A stretch of 64,000 nucleotides of DNA from UBA1672 sp963977495 (GCA_963977495.1 CAXBOT010000001.1:372001-436000); one strand, 5' to 3'. Shown: positions 26,542-35,324, counted from the stretch's first letter. Notes: generated by a model not told the origin, from the letters alone. Program-made: numbers and translations.

Positions 26542-26623
26542 AACTAGTAGAATCATCTTTCGGCATGTTCATGTCGATTCATTCATAATTAATGCATTTC
26601 GCAATGTTGGAGTAATCTGAACC

Positions 26624-28507
26624 ATGTTGTTTTTTAAGGGTCTATCCTCGCGTTTTAGTCGTGGAATTATTTGTTTTTCTTTTTGTGCTGTGACTGCGTT
26701 TTCGCTGTCTGCCTGTGACTTGGCCGCAAATTACACGAAAATGGATCGTGGTTCCAATATGGAAGCTCAGGATTTTAGAGACGGTTTGTCGGAACGATTG
26801 CCCGAGGTTGAAAAGGCCGATGCAACAGACTCTTCAAAGGGGGGCAGCATTCCTGATTTGCAACCTTATGTGGCCTTAACCCCGTCAGATATGAAATCCG
26901 TACCATTGGTATCGGTTTCTGTGAACCAGTCGGTTCCTGTAAAAGATGTGTTGTATGAATTGGCACAACAGGCCAATTACGATCTTGAGCTTGACCCTAA
27001 TATTCGCGGATCAATTATTTTCACGGCGCGTAACAAGCCATTTGATCAGGTGATTAAGCGTATCGCTGATGTTGCCGGGCTTCGCTATAAATTTGAAGAT
27101 GGGTTTCTGCGCGTAGAATTAGATTCTCCCTTTGTTCAAACCTATAAAATTGACTATTTGAGCTTTGTAAGAACGAATAAAGGCTCTGTCAGTAACAATG
27201 TGTCTGTTGTTTCCGGCGATGGCGCGGATTCAGGTTCAAGTTACTCAGCAACGTCTGACAGTTCGTCAGACTTCTGGGGTGAACTCGAACTCAACCTTGA
27301 ACAAATATTAGGTGGCGCATCAACAGGCGGTTTGAAAACTAAGCGTGATCCCAAAATCACTGCAGTTGAGCAAAACCCACAAGTCGGTGCAGTTTCTCCG
27401 CAGAATGCAGCGGGAGGTAGCGGTGATAATGTTAGTGTACAACCACCTCAGGCCGTTTTGAAGGTTGAGTCTTTGCCTATTGATGACGAAGGTATGCCTA
27501 ATAACGGTAATGCTGCTTCCAATGATAAGGGCAATGGCATGACCTACAGCTTGAACAAGCAGGCTGGTTTGATCAATGTTTACGCACCGGAAAAAGTACA
27601 AAAGCGTATTGGAGCTTATCTCGTTGAACTTAAGAGATCTGTTACAGCGCAGGTTCTTGTTGAAGCCAAGGTCTTTGAAGTCAGTCTTTCAGACGAGTAC
27701 ATCAATGGTATTGAGTGGAATAGTGTGTATAAAGAATTCGGTGTTGGCATGTTTAACCCAACGTCAAACGCTTTGTTTACAGGCGTACTGCCAAGCCCTG
27801 GTGGAACGACTGCGACCAACAACAATCTTGGGATACGTTACAGTGGTAACAATGTAGACGCATTTGTTAAGGCAATCTCCGGCTTTGGTACTGTCCGTGC
27901 GTTGGCCAGCCCGCGTCTGACTGTGTTGAACAACCAGTCTGCCGTATTAAACGTTGCAACCAATCGTGTGTTCTTTGATATCAGTATCGATAAGACTGAT
28001 GCGACAGATACAGCGCCGGCCTCTTTCGAAATTGAAAGTGATACATTGAGTGTTCCTGAAGGGGTTCTCATCAATGTTCAGCCGTCCATTAACCTAGATG
28101 ATCGCACAATTTCGATGTTCATTCGCCCTGCAGTGACCAGAATTGTTGGTACGGTACAGGATCCGGCTGTTCAGTTTGTTGCGGGCGGTGCCGGAATTGT
28201 TTCCGAAATCCCCGAAGTGAATATTCAGGAGATTGACACGGTTGTTAAGGTTAATTCAGGCCAACCGATTGTGATGGGTGGATTACTACAAGATCGTACG
28301 ACCACGCATAATGAAGGTGTTCCGGTTGTCGGTGAGGTTCCGTTCTTCGGTGCATTGTTTAAATCAAAGGAAGATATTGTCAGCAAAACTGAGCTTGTTA
28401 TCTTCTTGAAGGCGACACTGATTGATAATCCGGGTGATACAATCCATGATACGGATAGAGACCTTTACAAGACATTCTCCGGTGACCGCAGACCTTTGAA
28501 ACTATAA
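26624..28507 (+). CDS. Outer-membrane secretin (MshL/PilQ/GspD family), lipoprotein
   Basis: A 627-residue secretin with a lipoprotein signal (AFSLSAC, Cys31), so it can reach the outer membrane by lipidation. The N-terminal periplasmic region includes a secretin/TonB short N-terminal-like domain (QSVPVKDVLYELAQQANYDL ... IIFTARNKPFDQVIKRIAD). Residues of about 185-300 form a Ser/Gly/Asn-rich insert. The beta-barrel domain from about 320 contains ITVLNNQSA-like LTVLNNQSAVLNV, the VPEGVLINVQPSI strand and the signature VPVVGEVPFFGALFKS. It forms the pore through which the pilus leaves. The single-domain N-terminus is closer to MshL than to PilQ with its AMIN domains. Confidence 0.93.
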   Translation: MLFFKGLSSRFSRGIICFSFCAVTAFSLSACDLAANYTKMDRGSNMEAQDFRDGLSERLPEVEKADATDSSKGGSIPDLQPYVALTPSDMKSVPLVSVSVNQSVPVKDVLYELAQQANYDLELDPNIRGSIIFTARNKPFDQVIKRIADVAGLRYKFEDGFLRVELDSPFVQTYKIDYLSFVRTNKGSVSNNVSVVSGDGADSGSSYSATSDSSSDFWGELELNLEQILGGASTGGLKTKRDPKITAVEQNPQVGAVSPQNAAGGSGDNVSVQPPQAVLKVESLPIDDEGMPNNGNAASNDKGNGMTYSLNKQAGLINVYAPEKVQKRIGAYLVELKRSVTAQVLVEAKVFEVSLSDEYINGIEWNSVYKEFGVGMFNPTSNALFTGVLPSPGGTTATNNNLGIRYSGNNVDAFVKAISGFGTVRALASPRLTVLNNQSAVLNVATNRVFFDISIDKTDATDTAPASFEIESDTLSVPEGVLINVQPSINLDDRTISMFIRPAVTRIVGTVQDPAVQFVAGGAGIVSEIPEVNIQEIDTVVKVNSGQPIVMGGLLQDRTTTHNEGVPVVGEVPFFGALFKSKEDIVSKTELVIFLKATLIDNPGDTIHDTDRDLYKTFSGDRRPLKL

Positions 28508-28523
28508 TATTGAGTAAAGTATT

Positions 28524-29285
28524 GTGATGTCATTGCCTTTGGTTCGATATGTTCTTATAGCCGCCTTTCGTGACAAGCTGATCCTTTCTTTAATGATTGT
28601 ACTCCTCCTCGGGAGCAGCTTGTCCGTGTTTTTTGGAAGTTCGGCGATTATTGAAAAAGACCAGTTCACGGTTGTCTTTGCAGGGGCGAGTTTGAGAATG
28701 GTATCGATATTCGGCTTGGTTTTGTTCGTCGTGTTTTTTATCCGCCGTTCATTTGAAAGCAAGGATATTGAGTATTTGCTTTCGAGACCGGTTGGTCGTC
28801 TCAGTATTATATTTTCCTATGCCCTCGCATTTTCAATCCTCTCTATATTGATTGGTCTGTGTACTGGCATTGCCATTTATTCCGTTTCGCCGCACTTGTT
28901 TGGTTATGGGCATGTTGTCTGGATTGCCAGTATTATTGTCGAAGCAATCATTATGGTGAACACGGCCTTATTTTTCGCCATGTATATCTCAAGCGCGGCA
29001 AGTGCGTGTATGGCAACCTTAGGTGTGTACGTGCTTGGGCGTTTAATGGGGCAGTTGTTGGGAATTGCTGATTCCTCACTCGTTGATAGCAGCGGTGTTT
29101 ATGCGATGGCTCTACAGCTTGTTTCCTTTATTACCCCAAGATTAGATTTATTGGGGCAGACATCGTGGTTGATCTATGGTTATGACGGATCGTATGGTTT
29201 GGTCGAAGCGGTTATTCAGGGGGCTGTTTTTTCGGCACTCATATTGCTGGCGACATGCCTTGATTTCGTCAGAAGACAGTTTTAG
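28524..29285 (+). CDS. ABC-2-type permease subunit in the pilus cluster
   Basis: A 253-residue protein with about six hydrophobic segments, no signal sequence, and a layout like ABC-2 exporters (short cytoplasmic N-terminus, then LILSLMIVLLLGSSLSVFF; the cytosolic RRSFESKDIEYLLSRPVGR segment fits the coupling helix seen in this class). It follows the secretin by 16 bases. The ATP-binding protein earlier in the cluster is the obvious partner. Comparable to PilI of Myxococcus by role and context, not by a demonstrated alignment. Confidence 0.7.
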   Translation: MMSLPLVRYVLIAAFRDKLILSLMIVLLLGSSLSVFFGSSAIIEKDQFTVVFAGASLRMVSIFGLVLFVVFFIRRSFESKDIEYLLSRPVGRLSIIFSYALAFSILSILIGLCTGIAIYSVSPHLFGYGHVVWIASIIVEAIIMVNTALFFAMYISSAASACMATLGVYVLGRLMGQLLGIADSSLVDSSGVYAMALQLVSFITPRLDLLGQTSWLIYGYDGSYGLVEAVIQGAVFSALILLATCLDFVRRQF

Positions 29286-29302
29286 ATCATGGTGCATGAG
29301 CG

Positions 29303-30037
29303 ATGATGCATAAAAAGAAAACAGATCAGTATCTACAAATATCAATGGCCATTGTGCTGTTGCTCAATATTGTTTTCTGGTTTTCAATACGTGACATGCG
29401 TGCAAGATGGGAAAGCGTACCGCCACCACCGGATCAGCGTTTTGCCTCAGCTTATGGATTAGGAGATACAAGCTTTGCTTACAGGTTAAATGGCTTGATG
29501 CTCCAGAATATGGGGGATGTTGGTGGCCGCACGACGTCATTAAAGGATTACGATTATGACCGTTTGACGAAGTGGTTCTTTCTGCAAGATAAACTAGATC
29601 CTGAATCTAATTATGTGCCTTATCTGGCGATGTTTTATTTTGGCGCTGTTCAGATACCTGCAAAATTCACACCTGTCCTTGAATATTTAAAAGTTGTGGG
29701 GAGCCGTCCCTACGGTGAAAAATGGCGTTGGCTTGTTTACGCTGTTGAAATGGCAAAAAACAAAATTGACGATAAAGACAAAGCTTTGGAACTCGCGCAT
29801 ATTCTTACGCAAACAAAAGACCCTGATGCGCCAACATGGATACAACAAATGCCCGCGTTTGTCTTGACGGCAAAGGGGGATAAAGAGGCTGCTTATGCGC
29901 TGATGGTTGAGATTTTGAAAACCAGTGCCACAAAACTTCACCCAAACGAAGTGAATGCTATGAAGGGTTATATATGCGAACAAATTCTTGATAAAGAACA
30001 AGCCGCAAAGAACGCTTTATGTGAAGACCTTCGCTAA
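29303..30037 (+). CDS. Membrane-anchored periplasmic protein of unknown function
   Basis: A 244-residue protein with one N-terminal membrane helix (ISMAIVLLLNIVFWFSI) and a soluble, mostly helical remainder with TPR-like spacing (WLVYAVEMAKNKIDDKDKALELAHIL, AFVLTAKGDKEAAYALMVEIL). It lies 17 bases after the ABC permease and most likely works with it; in Myxococcus a third protein, PilG, accompanies PilH and PilI. I do not recognise a named family. Confidence 0.65.
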   Translation: MMHKKKTDQYLQISMAIVLLLNIVFWFSIRDMRARWESVPPPPDQRFASAYGLGDTSFAYRLNGLMLQNMGDVGGRTTSLKDYDYDRLTKWFFLQDKLDPESNYVPYLAMFYFGAVQIPAKFTPVLEYLKVVGSRPYGEKWRWLVYAVEMAKNKIDDKDKALELAHILTQTKDPDAPTWIQQMPAFVLTAKGDKEAAYALMVEILKTSATKLHPNEVNAMKGYICEQILDKEQAAKNALCEDLR

Positions 30038-30079
30038 AAAACATTGCTTTGACACCTAAAACTGCATTTAATCGGAACC

Positions 30080-31147
30080 ATGGACTCTCTTCGTTTTACA
30101 TTTTCAGAAGTTTTGTCATTGATTGGCGTTTTTCAGTGCGTTTACGTCCTTGTTTATGTGGGCTTTCGCGCCGGGTCGGCTGTCCGCGTTATTTTGCCGT
30201 TCCTTTATTTTATTGTTTTAGGGGCGGCCTTTTTCATTGATCTTGCGCGTCGCCAAATTGCAGAAATCTCACCATATTACGATGTTTTGAGTTGGTCTGC
30301 CTGGGCATTAGGCCCGCCATTAAGCGCGTTGTTGATCATACAAATGTCACAAATCAGAACCCTACCATCTTTGGTGAACTGGGCTATTGTCCTTGTTGTG
30401 CCGCTCGCGCTTGGTATGTCGCGCGGGATATCCGTTTATTTGAATACAGATTGCCGTATGGATTTGATGTGTCCCGATTTTATGATCTGGCTTAACATCA
30501 CAGGGGTTATTGCCGGCGCGGCAAGCTTGCTTTTGATTTGGGCACATCGCAATCTGTTTTCTGATATCTTAGAGCAAAAGGCGGGTAAAGAGCGCTATTG
30601 GCTTATTCTAGCGCTTATTATTGTGAATGTAGCCTTCTTAGGCTTGATGGCGTTTCACACCACCGGCTATGATTTGAGCTTCAATGCCACATTATCGCGT
30701 ACGGTTTTAGGCTTGGCCTTTGTGTATCTTGTCTCAACCAGCTTGTTTCGTATTTATCCGGTGGCCTTGTTTATGCCCTATCAGAAAAAATCAGAGACCG
30801 ATTTGAGCGAAGGCGAAAAGGAAATATCTACCAAAATTGATAGTCTTCTGAAGCTCGAGAAGATTTATCACGAGCCGACATACTCCAGATCCGACCTCGC
30901 GCAGGAGCTTGGTGTACCTGAAGCAACAATATCAAAGGTGATTAATATATATTTCAAGAAGTCATTTCCGCAGCTTTTGAATGAATATCGCGTAGAAGAT
31001 TCAAAACGTCTGCTGCTTGAGACCAAAGCGAGCATTAAAATTGTGGCTGAAGAAGTCGGTTTTAACTCCTTACCATCGTTTAATCGTGTGTTTAAGGATG
31101 TTGTTGGTCAAAGTCCGAGCAGTTATCGGAAAAATACGATTAAATAA
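30080..31147 (+). CDS. AraC-family regulator with an N-terminal membrane domain
   Basis: A 355-residue protein. Residues 1-230 contain about seven hydrophobic segments and no known sensor motif; residues 250-350 are an AraC/XylS DNA-binding domain with two helix-turn-helix units (SDLAQELGVPEATISKVIN and IKIVAEEVGFNSLPSFNRVFKDVVGQSPSSYR). Membrane-bound AraC regulators of this form usually sense a signal through the membrane part. Its position directly before the pilin gene, on the same strand, and the direct repeats in the pilin leader suggest it controls pilin or the whole cluster. Confidence 0.85.
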   Translation: MDSLRFTFSEVLSLIGVFQCVYVLVYVGFRAGSAVRVILPFLYFIVLGAAFFIDLARRQIAEISPYYDVLSWSAWALGPPLSALLIIQMSQIRTLPSLVNWAIVLVVPLALGMSRGISVYLNTDCRMDLMCPDFMIWLNITGVIAGAASLLLIWAHRNLFSDILEQKAGKERYWLILALIIVNVAFLGLMAFHTTGYDLSFNATLSRTVLGLAFVYLVSTSLFRIYPVALFMPYQKKSETDLSEGEKEISTKIDSLLKLEKIYHEPTYSRSDLAQELGVPEATISKVINIYFKKSFPQLLNEYRVEDSKRLLLETKASIKIVAEEVGFNSLPSFNRVFKDVVGQSPSSYRKNTIK

Positions 31148-31309
31148 GTCTTAACAAAACCGCGGCTTTTTGATTATTCGTTTTTCTGACTTATCATTTT
31201 ATCAGGATGATAATAATGCCTTCAAATTTAAGCCTTTTTTTAAAGAAATCACACATTCTGAATACATATGGGACTGTTACTGAGAGAAAAAGGCGTGTAT
31301 GATTCGCAT

Positions 31310-31351
31310 GTGCTGTCCAGCACGTTCTTTAACTACTCTCAACTTAACTAC
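31310..31351 (+). promoter_or_regulatory. Palindrome plus direct repeats in the pilin leader
   Basis: A perfect dyad GTGCTG-TC-CAGCAC (31310-31323) is followed by two copies of TTAACTAC (31329-31336 and 31344-31351) exactly 15 bases apart. AraC-type proteins often bind direct repeats. The ATG of the pilin is 33 bases beyond, after a strong ribosome-binding site (AAGGAG). I could not fix the promoter; TATGAT at 31299-31304 region is a possible -10 without a good -35. The rest of this 237-base gap shows nothing else definite. Confidence 0.45.
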
Positions 31352-31384
31352 AATTTTTACATTTCTTTGTAAGGAGAAAATACT

Positions 31385-32092
31385 ATGAAAACACACATCC
31401 ACGAATCCGTGCGTGATGAAAAGGGCTTTACCCTTGTCGAACTCGCGATTGTTATGGTTATTATTGGTCTATTGATCGGTGGTATCCTAAAAGGTCAGGA
31501 AATGATTGCCAATGCGCAGGTTTCCGCAACTGTTGCCCAGCTTAAAGGTGTAACGGCCGCAACTAACACATTCCAAGACATGTTTGATGCGCTTCCGGGC
31601 GATATCACAAACCCGAACGTGCGTTTAACGAACTGTGCTGCTGCCCCTTGTACGACTGCGGGTAACGGTAACTCACAAATTGGCGGTGCGCCGGGTACAA
31701 TTGCTGGTGAAAACTTGAGCTTTTGGGCGCAGTTAAATGCGGCTGACTTGTTAACAGGTGTTGACGGCTCTGCTACAGCAACTTGGGGGCGTGCGCTTCC
31801 ATCTGCAAAAGCAGGCGGTGGTTTGACTGTCGGTTTCACAGCAACAGGTGCTTTGACAACAGGTTTGGGAACAGGTCGCGGTGGTCACTGGATCATGTTA
31901 CAAGGTGTTCCAACAACAGCTGCTAGTGCTGCACTAAGCGGATCAGAAGCTGCGCGTATGGATCGTAAAATGGATGACGGCGCGCCTGGTACAGGTTCTG
32001 TGATTGCATCTGGTGGTGCGACATGTGGTACTGCTGCTGTCTACACAGAGAGTGCGGATCAGATTGCTTGTGCGATCAGTTCACGTCTCTAA
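31385..32092 (+). CDS. Type IV pilin-like major pilin
   Basis: A 235-residue prepilin. The leader of 14 residues (MKTHIHESVRDEKG) ends in Gly before Phe15, with Glu at mature position 5 (FTLVELAIVMVIIGLLIGG), the classical cleavage and methylation site. The mature protein of about 221 residues is long for a pilin and is rich in Ala, Gly and Thr, with cysteines near residues 80-90 and near the C-terminus that could form disulfides. It is the last gene of the cluster, has its own leader and a terminator, and is the only pilin seen: no minor pilins are in the window. Confidence 0.9.
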   Translation: MKTHIHESVRDEKGFTLVELAIVMVIIGLLIGGILKGQEMIANAQVSATVAQLKGVTAATNTFQDMFDALPGDITNPNVRLTNCAAAPCTTAGNGNSQIGGAPGTIAGENLSFWAQLNAADLLTGVDGSATATWGRALPSAKAGGGLTVGFTATGALTTGLGTGRGGHWIMLQGVPTTAASAALSGSEAARMDRKMDDGAPGTGSVIASGGATCGTAAVYTESADQIACAISSRL

Positions 32093-32116
32093 GAATAAAC
32101 CTCAAAACTTGAACAT

Positions 32117-32147
32117 AAAAGAGCCTGAAATTCAGGCTCTTTTTTTA
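32117..32147. terminator. Bidirectional terminator between pilin and slipin genes
   Basis: AAAAGAGCCTGAA and TTCAGGCTCTTTT form a near-perfect stem followed by a run of seven T. It ends the pilin transcript; in the other direction the A run makes it usable for the convergent slipin gene too. Confidence 0.9.
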
Positions 32148-32168
32148 TGCGTGTTATTCGTTAAAGCC

Positions 32169-32918
32169 TTAGCTTTTGCTGGCAAGGTTTTTCAAGCCTG
32201 TCAATAAATCCATCGGTAACGGCAGAATAATCGTGTTGCCCTTAGAATTACTGAATTCAGACATTGTGCCGAGATAACGCAGTTGCATTGTTTCGGGGCG
32301 TTTGGCCAGAATAGTCGCCGCTTGGTCAAGTTGCTTGGCGGCCTGTAATTCACCTTCTGCGTTGATGACTTTGGCGCGTCTTTCACGCTCTGCTTCGGCT
32401 TGACGGGCAATTGCACGGACCATTGTGGGGTCAATATCGACATTCTTGATTTCAACATTTGTCACTTTAATGCCCCAGCCCTCTGTCTGGTGATCAAGAA
32501 TTTCCTGCACATCGTGATTAAGCTGGTCGCGTTTAGAGAGCATTTCATCCATTTCATGCTTACCCAGAACCGAGCGCAAGGTTGTTTGCGCCAGTTGGCT
32601 GGTCGCCATGATGAAATCTTCGACCTTATTGATCGCCATGCCCGGATCAACAACGCGGTAATACAGAACCGCATTAACTTTGACCGACACGTTATCTCTG
32701 GAAATCACATCTTGTGAGGGCACGTCTTCTGTACGAATACGCATATCAACAATCAAAGCGCGCTGAATACCCGGGACGATGAGCTGTACGCCTGGGCCGC
32801 GGTTGCTGGTATAACGCCCAAGAGTGTAAATCACACCGCGTTCATATTCCTGAATGATACGGACGGATGATAAAAGTAGAATAACAATAAAAACGAGTAA
32901 AGGTACAAAAAACTCCAT
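32169..32918 (-). CDS. Slipin family protein (SPFH/stomatin-like)
   Basis: A 249-residue protein with an N-terminal membrane hairpin or helix (FFVPLLVFIVILLLSSVRII) and an SPFH domain (EYERGVIYTLGRYTSNRGPG, VPSQDVISRDNVSVKVNAV, LRSVLGKHEMDEMLSKRD). A coiled-coil helix follows (ARQAEAERERRAKVINAEGE). It is the bacterial slipin form, always found with an NfeD partner as here. The pair organises membrane microdomains; precise function unknown. Confidence 0.93.
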   Translation of the reverse strand: MEFFVPLLVFIVILLLSSVRIIQEYERGVIYTLGRYTSNRGPGVQLIVPGIQRALIVDMRIRTEDVPSQDVISRDNVSVKVNAVLYYRVVDPGMAINKVEDFIMATSQLAQTTLRSVLGKHEMDEMLSKRDQLNHDVQEILDHQTEGWGIKVTNVEIKNVDIDPTMVRAIARQAEAERERRAKVINAEGELQAAKQLDQAATILAKRPETMQLRYLGTMSEFSNSKGNTIILPLPMDLLTGLKNLASKS

Positions 32919-32939
32919 AGAAAATCTCCTTAGATAGAA

Positions 32940-33428
32940 TTAAGCGGTAATGGTTAAATTGAGTTTGTTCACGGATTTAATAGTAACCAGATCGTCGGCT
33001 TTTAAATCCATTTCTTTTTCGGATGTCGCACTCCAAATTTCGCCGTCAATGCGTGCCTTGCCTTTGTGGCCGTCCCAACTGAGGATCGTCGCCTTTTCGC
33101 CAATCATGCCTTCGGTCCCTGTGGTTTTTTTGATTTTATGCAACCAGATATGTACGGCGATAACGCTGGCGACAATGCTGAACTCAACAAAGGCAATGCC
33201 GAATAAAACAGGCCAGCCGACAGACATGCCGAACAATAAATCATTGCCCGTATGCAGGGCATATCCCGCATATAACGCGATCAAACCGTTAAAGGCGATC
33301 AGGCCAAAGGAAACAACGCCAAGCTCTGCAATAATAAGCAGAATGCCAGCAACATAAAGGGACGTTATCGCGCTATTCAGGTCGATAAATCCAAAAAGAT
33401 AAAAAGCGGTGATGATACTCGCAATCAC
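32940..33428 (-). CDS. NfeD family protein (short form)
   Basis: A 162-residue protein with about three or four membrane segments in the first 105 residues and a C-terminal OB-fold (GMIGEKATILSWDGHKGKARIDGEIWSATSE) typical of NfeD. It lacks the ClpP-like protease domain of long NfeD proteins. It precedes the slipin gene by 21 bases, the conserved pair order. Confidence 0.88.
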   Translation of the reverse strand: MIASIITAFYLFGFIDLNSAITSLYVAGILLIIAELGVVSFGLIAFNGLIALYAGYALHTGNDLLFGMSVGWPVLFGIAFVEFSIVASVIAVHIWLHKIKKTTGTEGMIGEKATILSWDGHKGKARIDGEIWSATSEKEMDLKADDLVTIKSVNKLNLTITA

Positions 33429-33535
33429 GGGCAGCTCCCTCGGTCATAATATTTTAGAATTGAGAGCATTAAAGCATCTTAGCTGCGCCGTGTCGAGTTT
33501 TGGTTTTGTGCTGAGCTGTAGTTGTCCCGCGTTTT

Positions 33536-34618
33536 TTAAAGCGCGCGGATCAAGGCATCACCCATGCCCGCCGTAGATGTTTCAGTGCATCCGTCGGCCA
33601 TAACGTCAGGTGTACGTGTGCCGTCATTCAGTACGCGTTGCACTGCTTTTTCTATACGGTCTGCCAAAGCACCCTGATCGAGAGAGTAACGCAAGCACAT
33701 GGCAAGGCTCAATATTGTGGCCAGTGGGTTGGCTTTGCCTTGTCCTGCAATGTCAGGGGCAGAGCCGTGAACGGGTTCGTATAATCCCGTTGCGCCTTCC
33801 GCGCCTAATGATGCAGAAGGCAGCATACCGAGCGAGCCAGTCAGCATCGCCGCTTCATCAGAGAGGATATCCCCGAATAAATTATCGGTGACAATGACAT
33901 CAAACTGCGCAGGATTACGCAGGAGTTGCATCGCGCAGTTATCGGCGTACATATGTTCCAACGTCACATCAGAAAATTCCTTAGCGTGCAGGGCGGTGAC
34001 ATCTTCGCGCCATAGCTTACCACTTTCCATGACATTGGCTTTTTCGCAAGAATGCACCTTGTTGCTGCGTTTGCGTGCCAAATCAAAGGCAACGCGGGCG
34101 ACGCGCTCAATTTCGGATGTTGTGTAGACTTGTGTGTTCACACCGCGGCGTTGACCGTTGCCTAAATCTTCGATGCCGCGTGGTTCGCCGAAATACACGC
34201 CGCCTGTTAATTCACGCACGATCAGAATATCCAAACCCTTGACGATTTCCGGTTTGAGCGTGGAAGCATCAACCAGCGCGTCAAACACGAGGGCAGGGCG
34301 CAGATTTGCGAATAAATCCAGTTCCTTACGCAAACGGAGCAATCCGGCTTCCGGTCTGATTTCATAGGTCGTATCTGCCCATTTGGGGCCGCCAACCGCG
34401 CCGAGTAATATGGCATCGGCGTTGCGGCATTCTTCCAATGTTTCATCACTAAGGGGCACGCCATGCGCGTCAATAGATGCGCCGCCGACCAAGCCATCGC
34501 GCGTTTCGATGGTGATGTCCGTTTGTTCATTGATCCAGCCAATGACTTTTTTGGCTTCGGTCATGATTTCGGGGCCAATACCGTCACCGGCAAGTATTTG
34601 TAATGTATATGATGTCAT
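33536..34618 (-). CDS. leuB: 3-isopropylmalate dehydrogenase
   Basis: Taken from the ATG at 34618, just five bases past the leuD stop, with a short GGA-type site inside the end of leuD; the frame is open further upstream within leuD. The 360-residue product has YTLQILAGDGIGPEIM, the substrate loop LLRLRKELDLFANLRP, the RELTGGVYFGEPRG motif and the NAD/metal segment VTDNLFGDILSDEAAMLTGSLGMLPSAS. It oxidises and decarboxylates 3-isopropylmalate in leucine synthesis. Last of the leu genes on this strand; the NfeD gene lies 107 bases further on. Confidence 0.97.
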   Translation of the reverse strand: MTSYTLQILAGDGIGPEIMTEAKKVIGWINEQTDITIETRDGLVGGASIDAHGVPLSDETLEECRNADAILLGAVGGPKWADTTYEIRPEAGLLRLRKELDLFANLRPALVFDALVDASTLKPEIVKGLDILIVRELTGGVYFGEPRGIEDLGNGQRRGVNTQVYTTSEIERVARVAFDLARKRSNKVHSCEKANVMESGKLWREDVTALHAKEFSDVTLEHMYADNCAMQLLRNPAQFDVIVTDNLFGDILSDEAAMLTGSLGMLPSASLGAEGATGLYEPVHGSAPDIAGQGKANPLATILSLAMCLRYSLDQGALADRIEKAVQRVLNDGTRTPDVMADGCTETSTAGMGDALIRAL

Positions 34619-34622
34619 GTTT

Positions 34623-35228
34623 TTAAATCCACGGTTTGTCAGAGGCTCTGCTCTGTTCAAAAGATGAGATAGAAGTGTTTTTCTGCAGGGTCAGACCGAT
34701 ATCATCCAGCCCGTTTATCAAACAATGCTTGCGGAAAGGGTCAATCTCGAACGAGAAGGAAAATTTATTGCCGCGCGTGATGGTTTGTTTTTCCAAATCA
34801 ACCTCAATCAATGCATCGGGATGGTCTTTTGTTTCCTGCATCAGTTGATCGACTTGTTCTTGTGGCAATTCAATGGGTAATATGCCGTTCTTAAAGCTGT
34901 TATTGAAGAAGATATCGGCAAAAGTCGGTGCGATAACGCATTGTATGCCCATATCTAAAATCGCCCATGGCGCGTGTTCACGTGAAGAGCCGCAGCCGAA
35001 ATTCTCACCGGTAATCAGAATTTGCGCGCCCTTATACTCGGCTTTGTTTAAAACAAAATCGGGGTTTTCATTGCCGTCATCATCATAACGGATGTTGTAA
35101 AAAGCACTGACGCCCAGCCCTGTCCGTTTGACGGTTTTCAGAAACTGCTTAGGGATGATAATGTCTGTATCAACATTGATCATATCCAGCGGCGCGGCGC
35201 GTGCGTTGAGTTTTTTGAATGGATCCAT
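34623..35228 (-). CDS. leuD: 3-isopropylmalate dehydratase small subunit
   Basis: A 201-residue swivelling-domain subunit: NVDTDIIIPKQFLKTVKRTGLG at the start, the GENFGCGSSREHAPWAI active-site loop near residue 70-90, and the APTFADIFFNNSFKNG segment. With LeuC it isomerises 2-isopropylmalate. It is separated from leuC by an HD-domain gene, which is unusual. Confidence 0.97.
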   Translation of the reverse strand: MDPFKKLNARAAPLDMINVDTDIIIPKQFLKTVKRTGLGVSAFYNIRYDDDGNENPDFVLNKAEYKGAQILITGENFGCGSSREHAPWAILDMGIQCVIAPTFADIFFNNSFKNGILPIELPQEQVDQLMQETKDHPDALIEVDLEKQTITRGNKFSFSFEIDPFRKHCLINGLDDIGLTLQKNTSISSFEQSRASDKPWI

Positions 35229-35324
35229 GATATTCCGATATCTTTATATTGAGCATGAATAAAACACCAAAATATCTTTAAAATCAAGCTGTGAGCGGAT
35301 TTTGTTTGGTGGGGCGCGGCGCTG

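Noticed and set aside
31329..31351. CtrA box (TTAA-N7-TTAA) before the pilin gene
   Set aside because: The two TTAA words are 11 bases apart rather than seven, so they fit a direct repeat better than a CtrA site.
31148..31384. Sigma54 promoter for the pilin gene, as in Pseudomonas pilA
   Set aside because: No TGGCAC-N5-TTGC pattern at normal spacing was seen in the leader.
34619..34660. Upstream extension of leuB into leuD
   Set aside because: The extra 14 residues overlap leuD and do not resemble any LeuB N-terminus; MTSYTLQILAGDG is the normal start.
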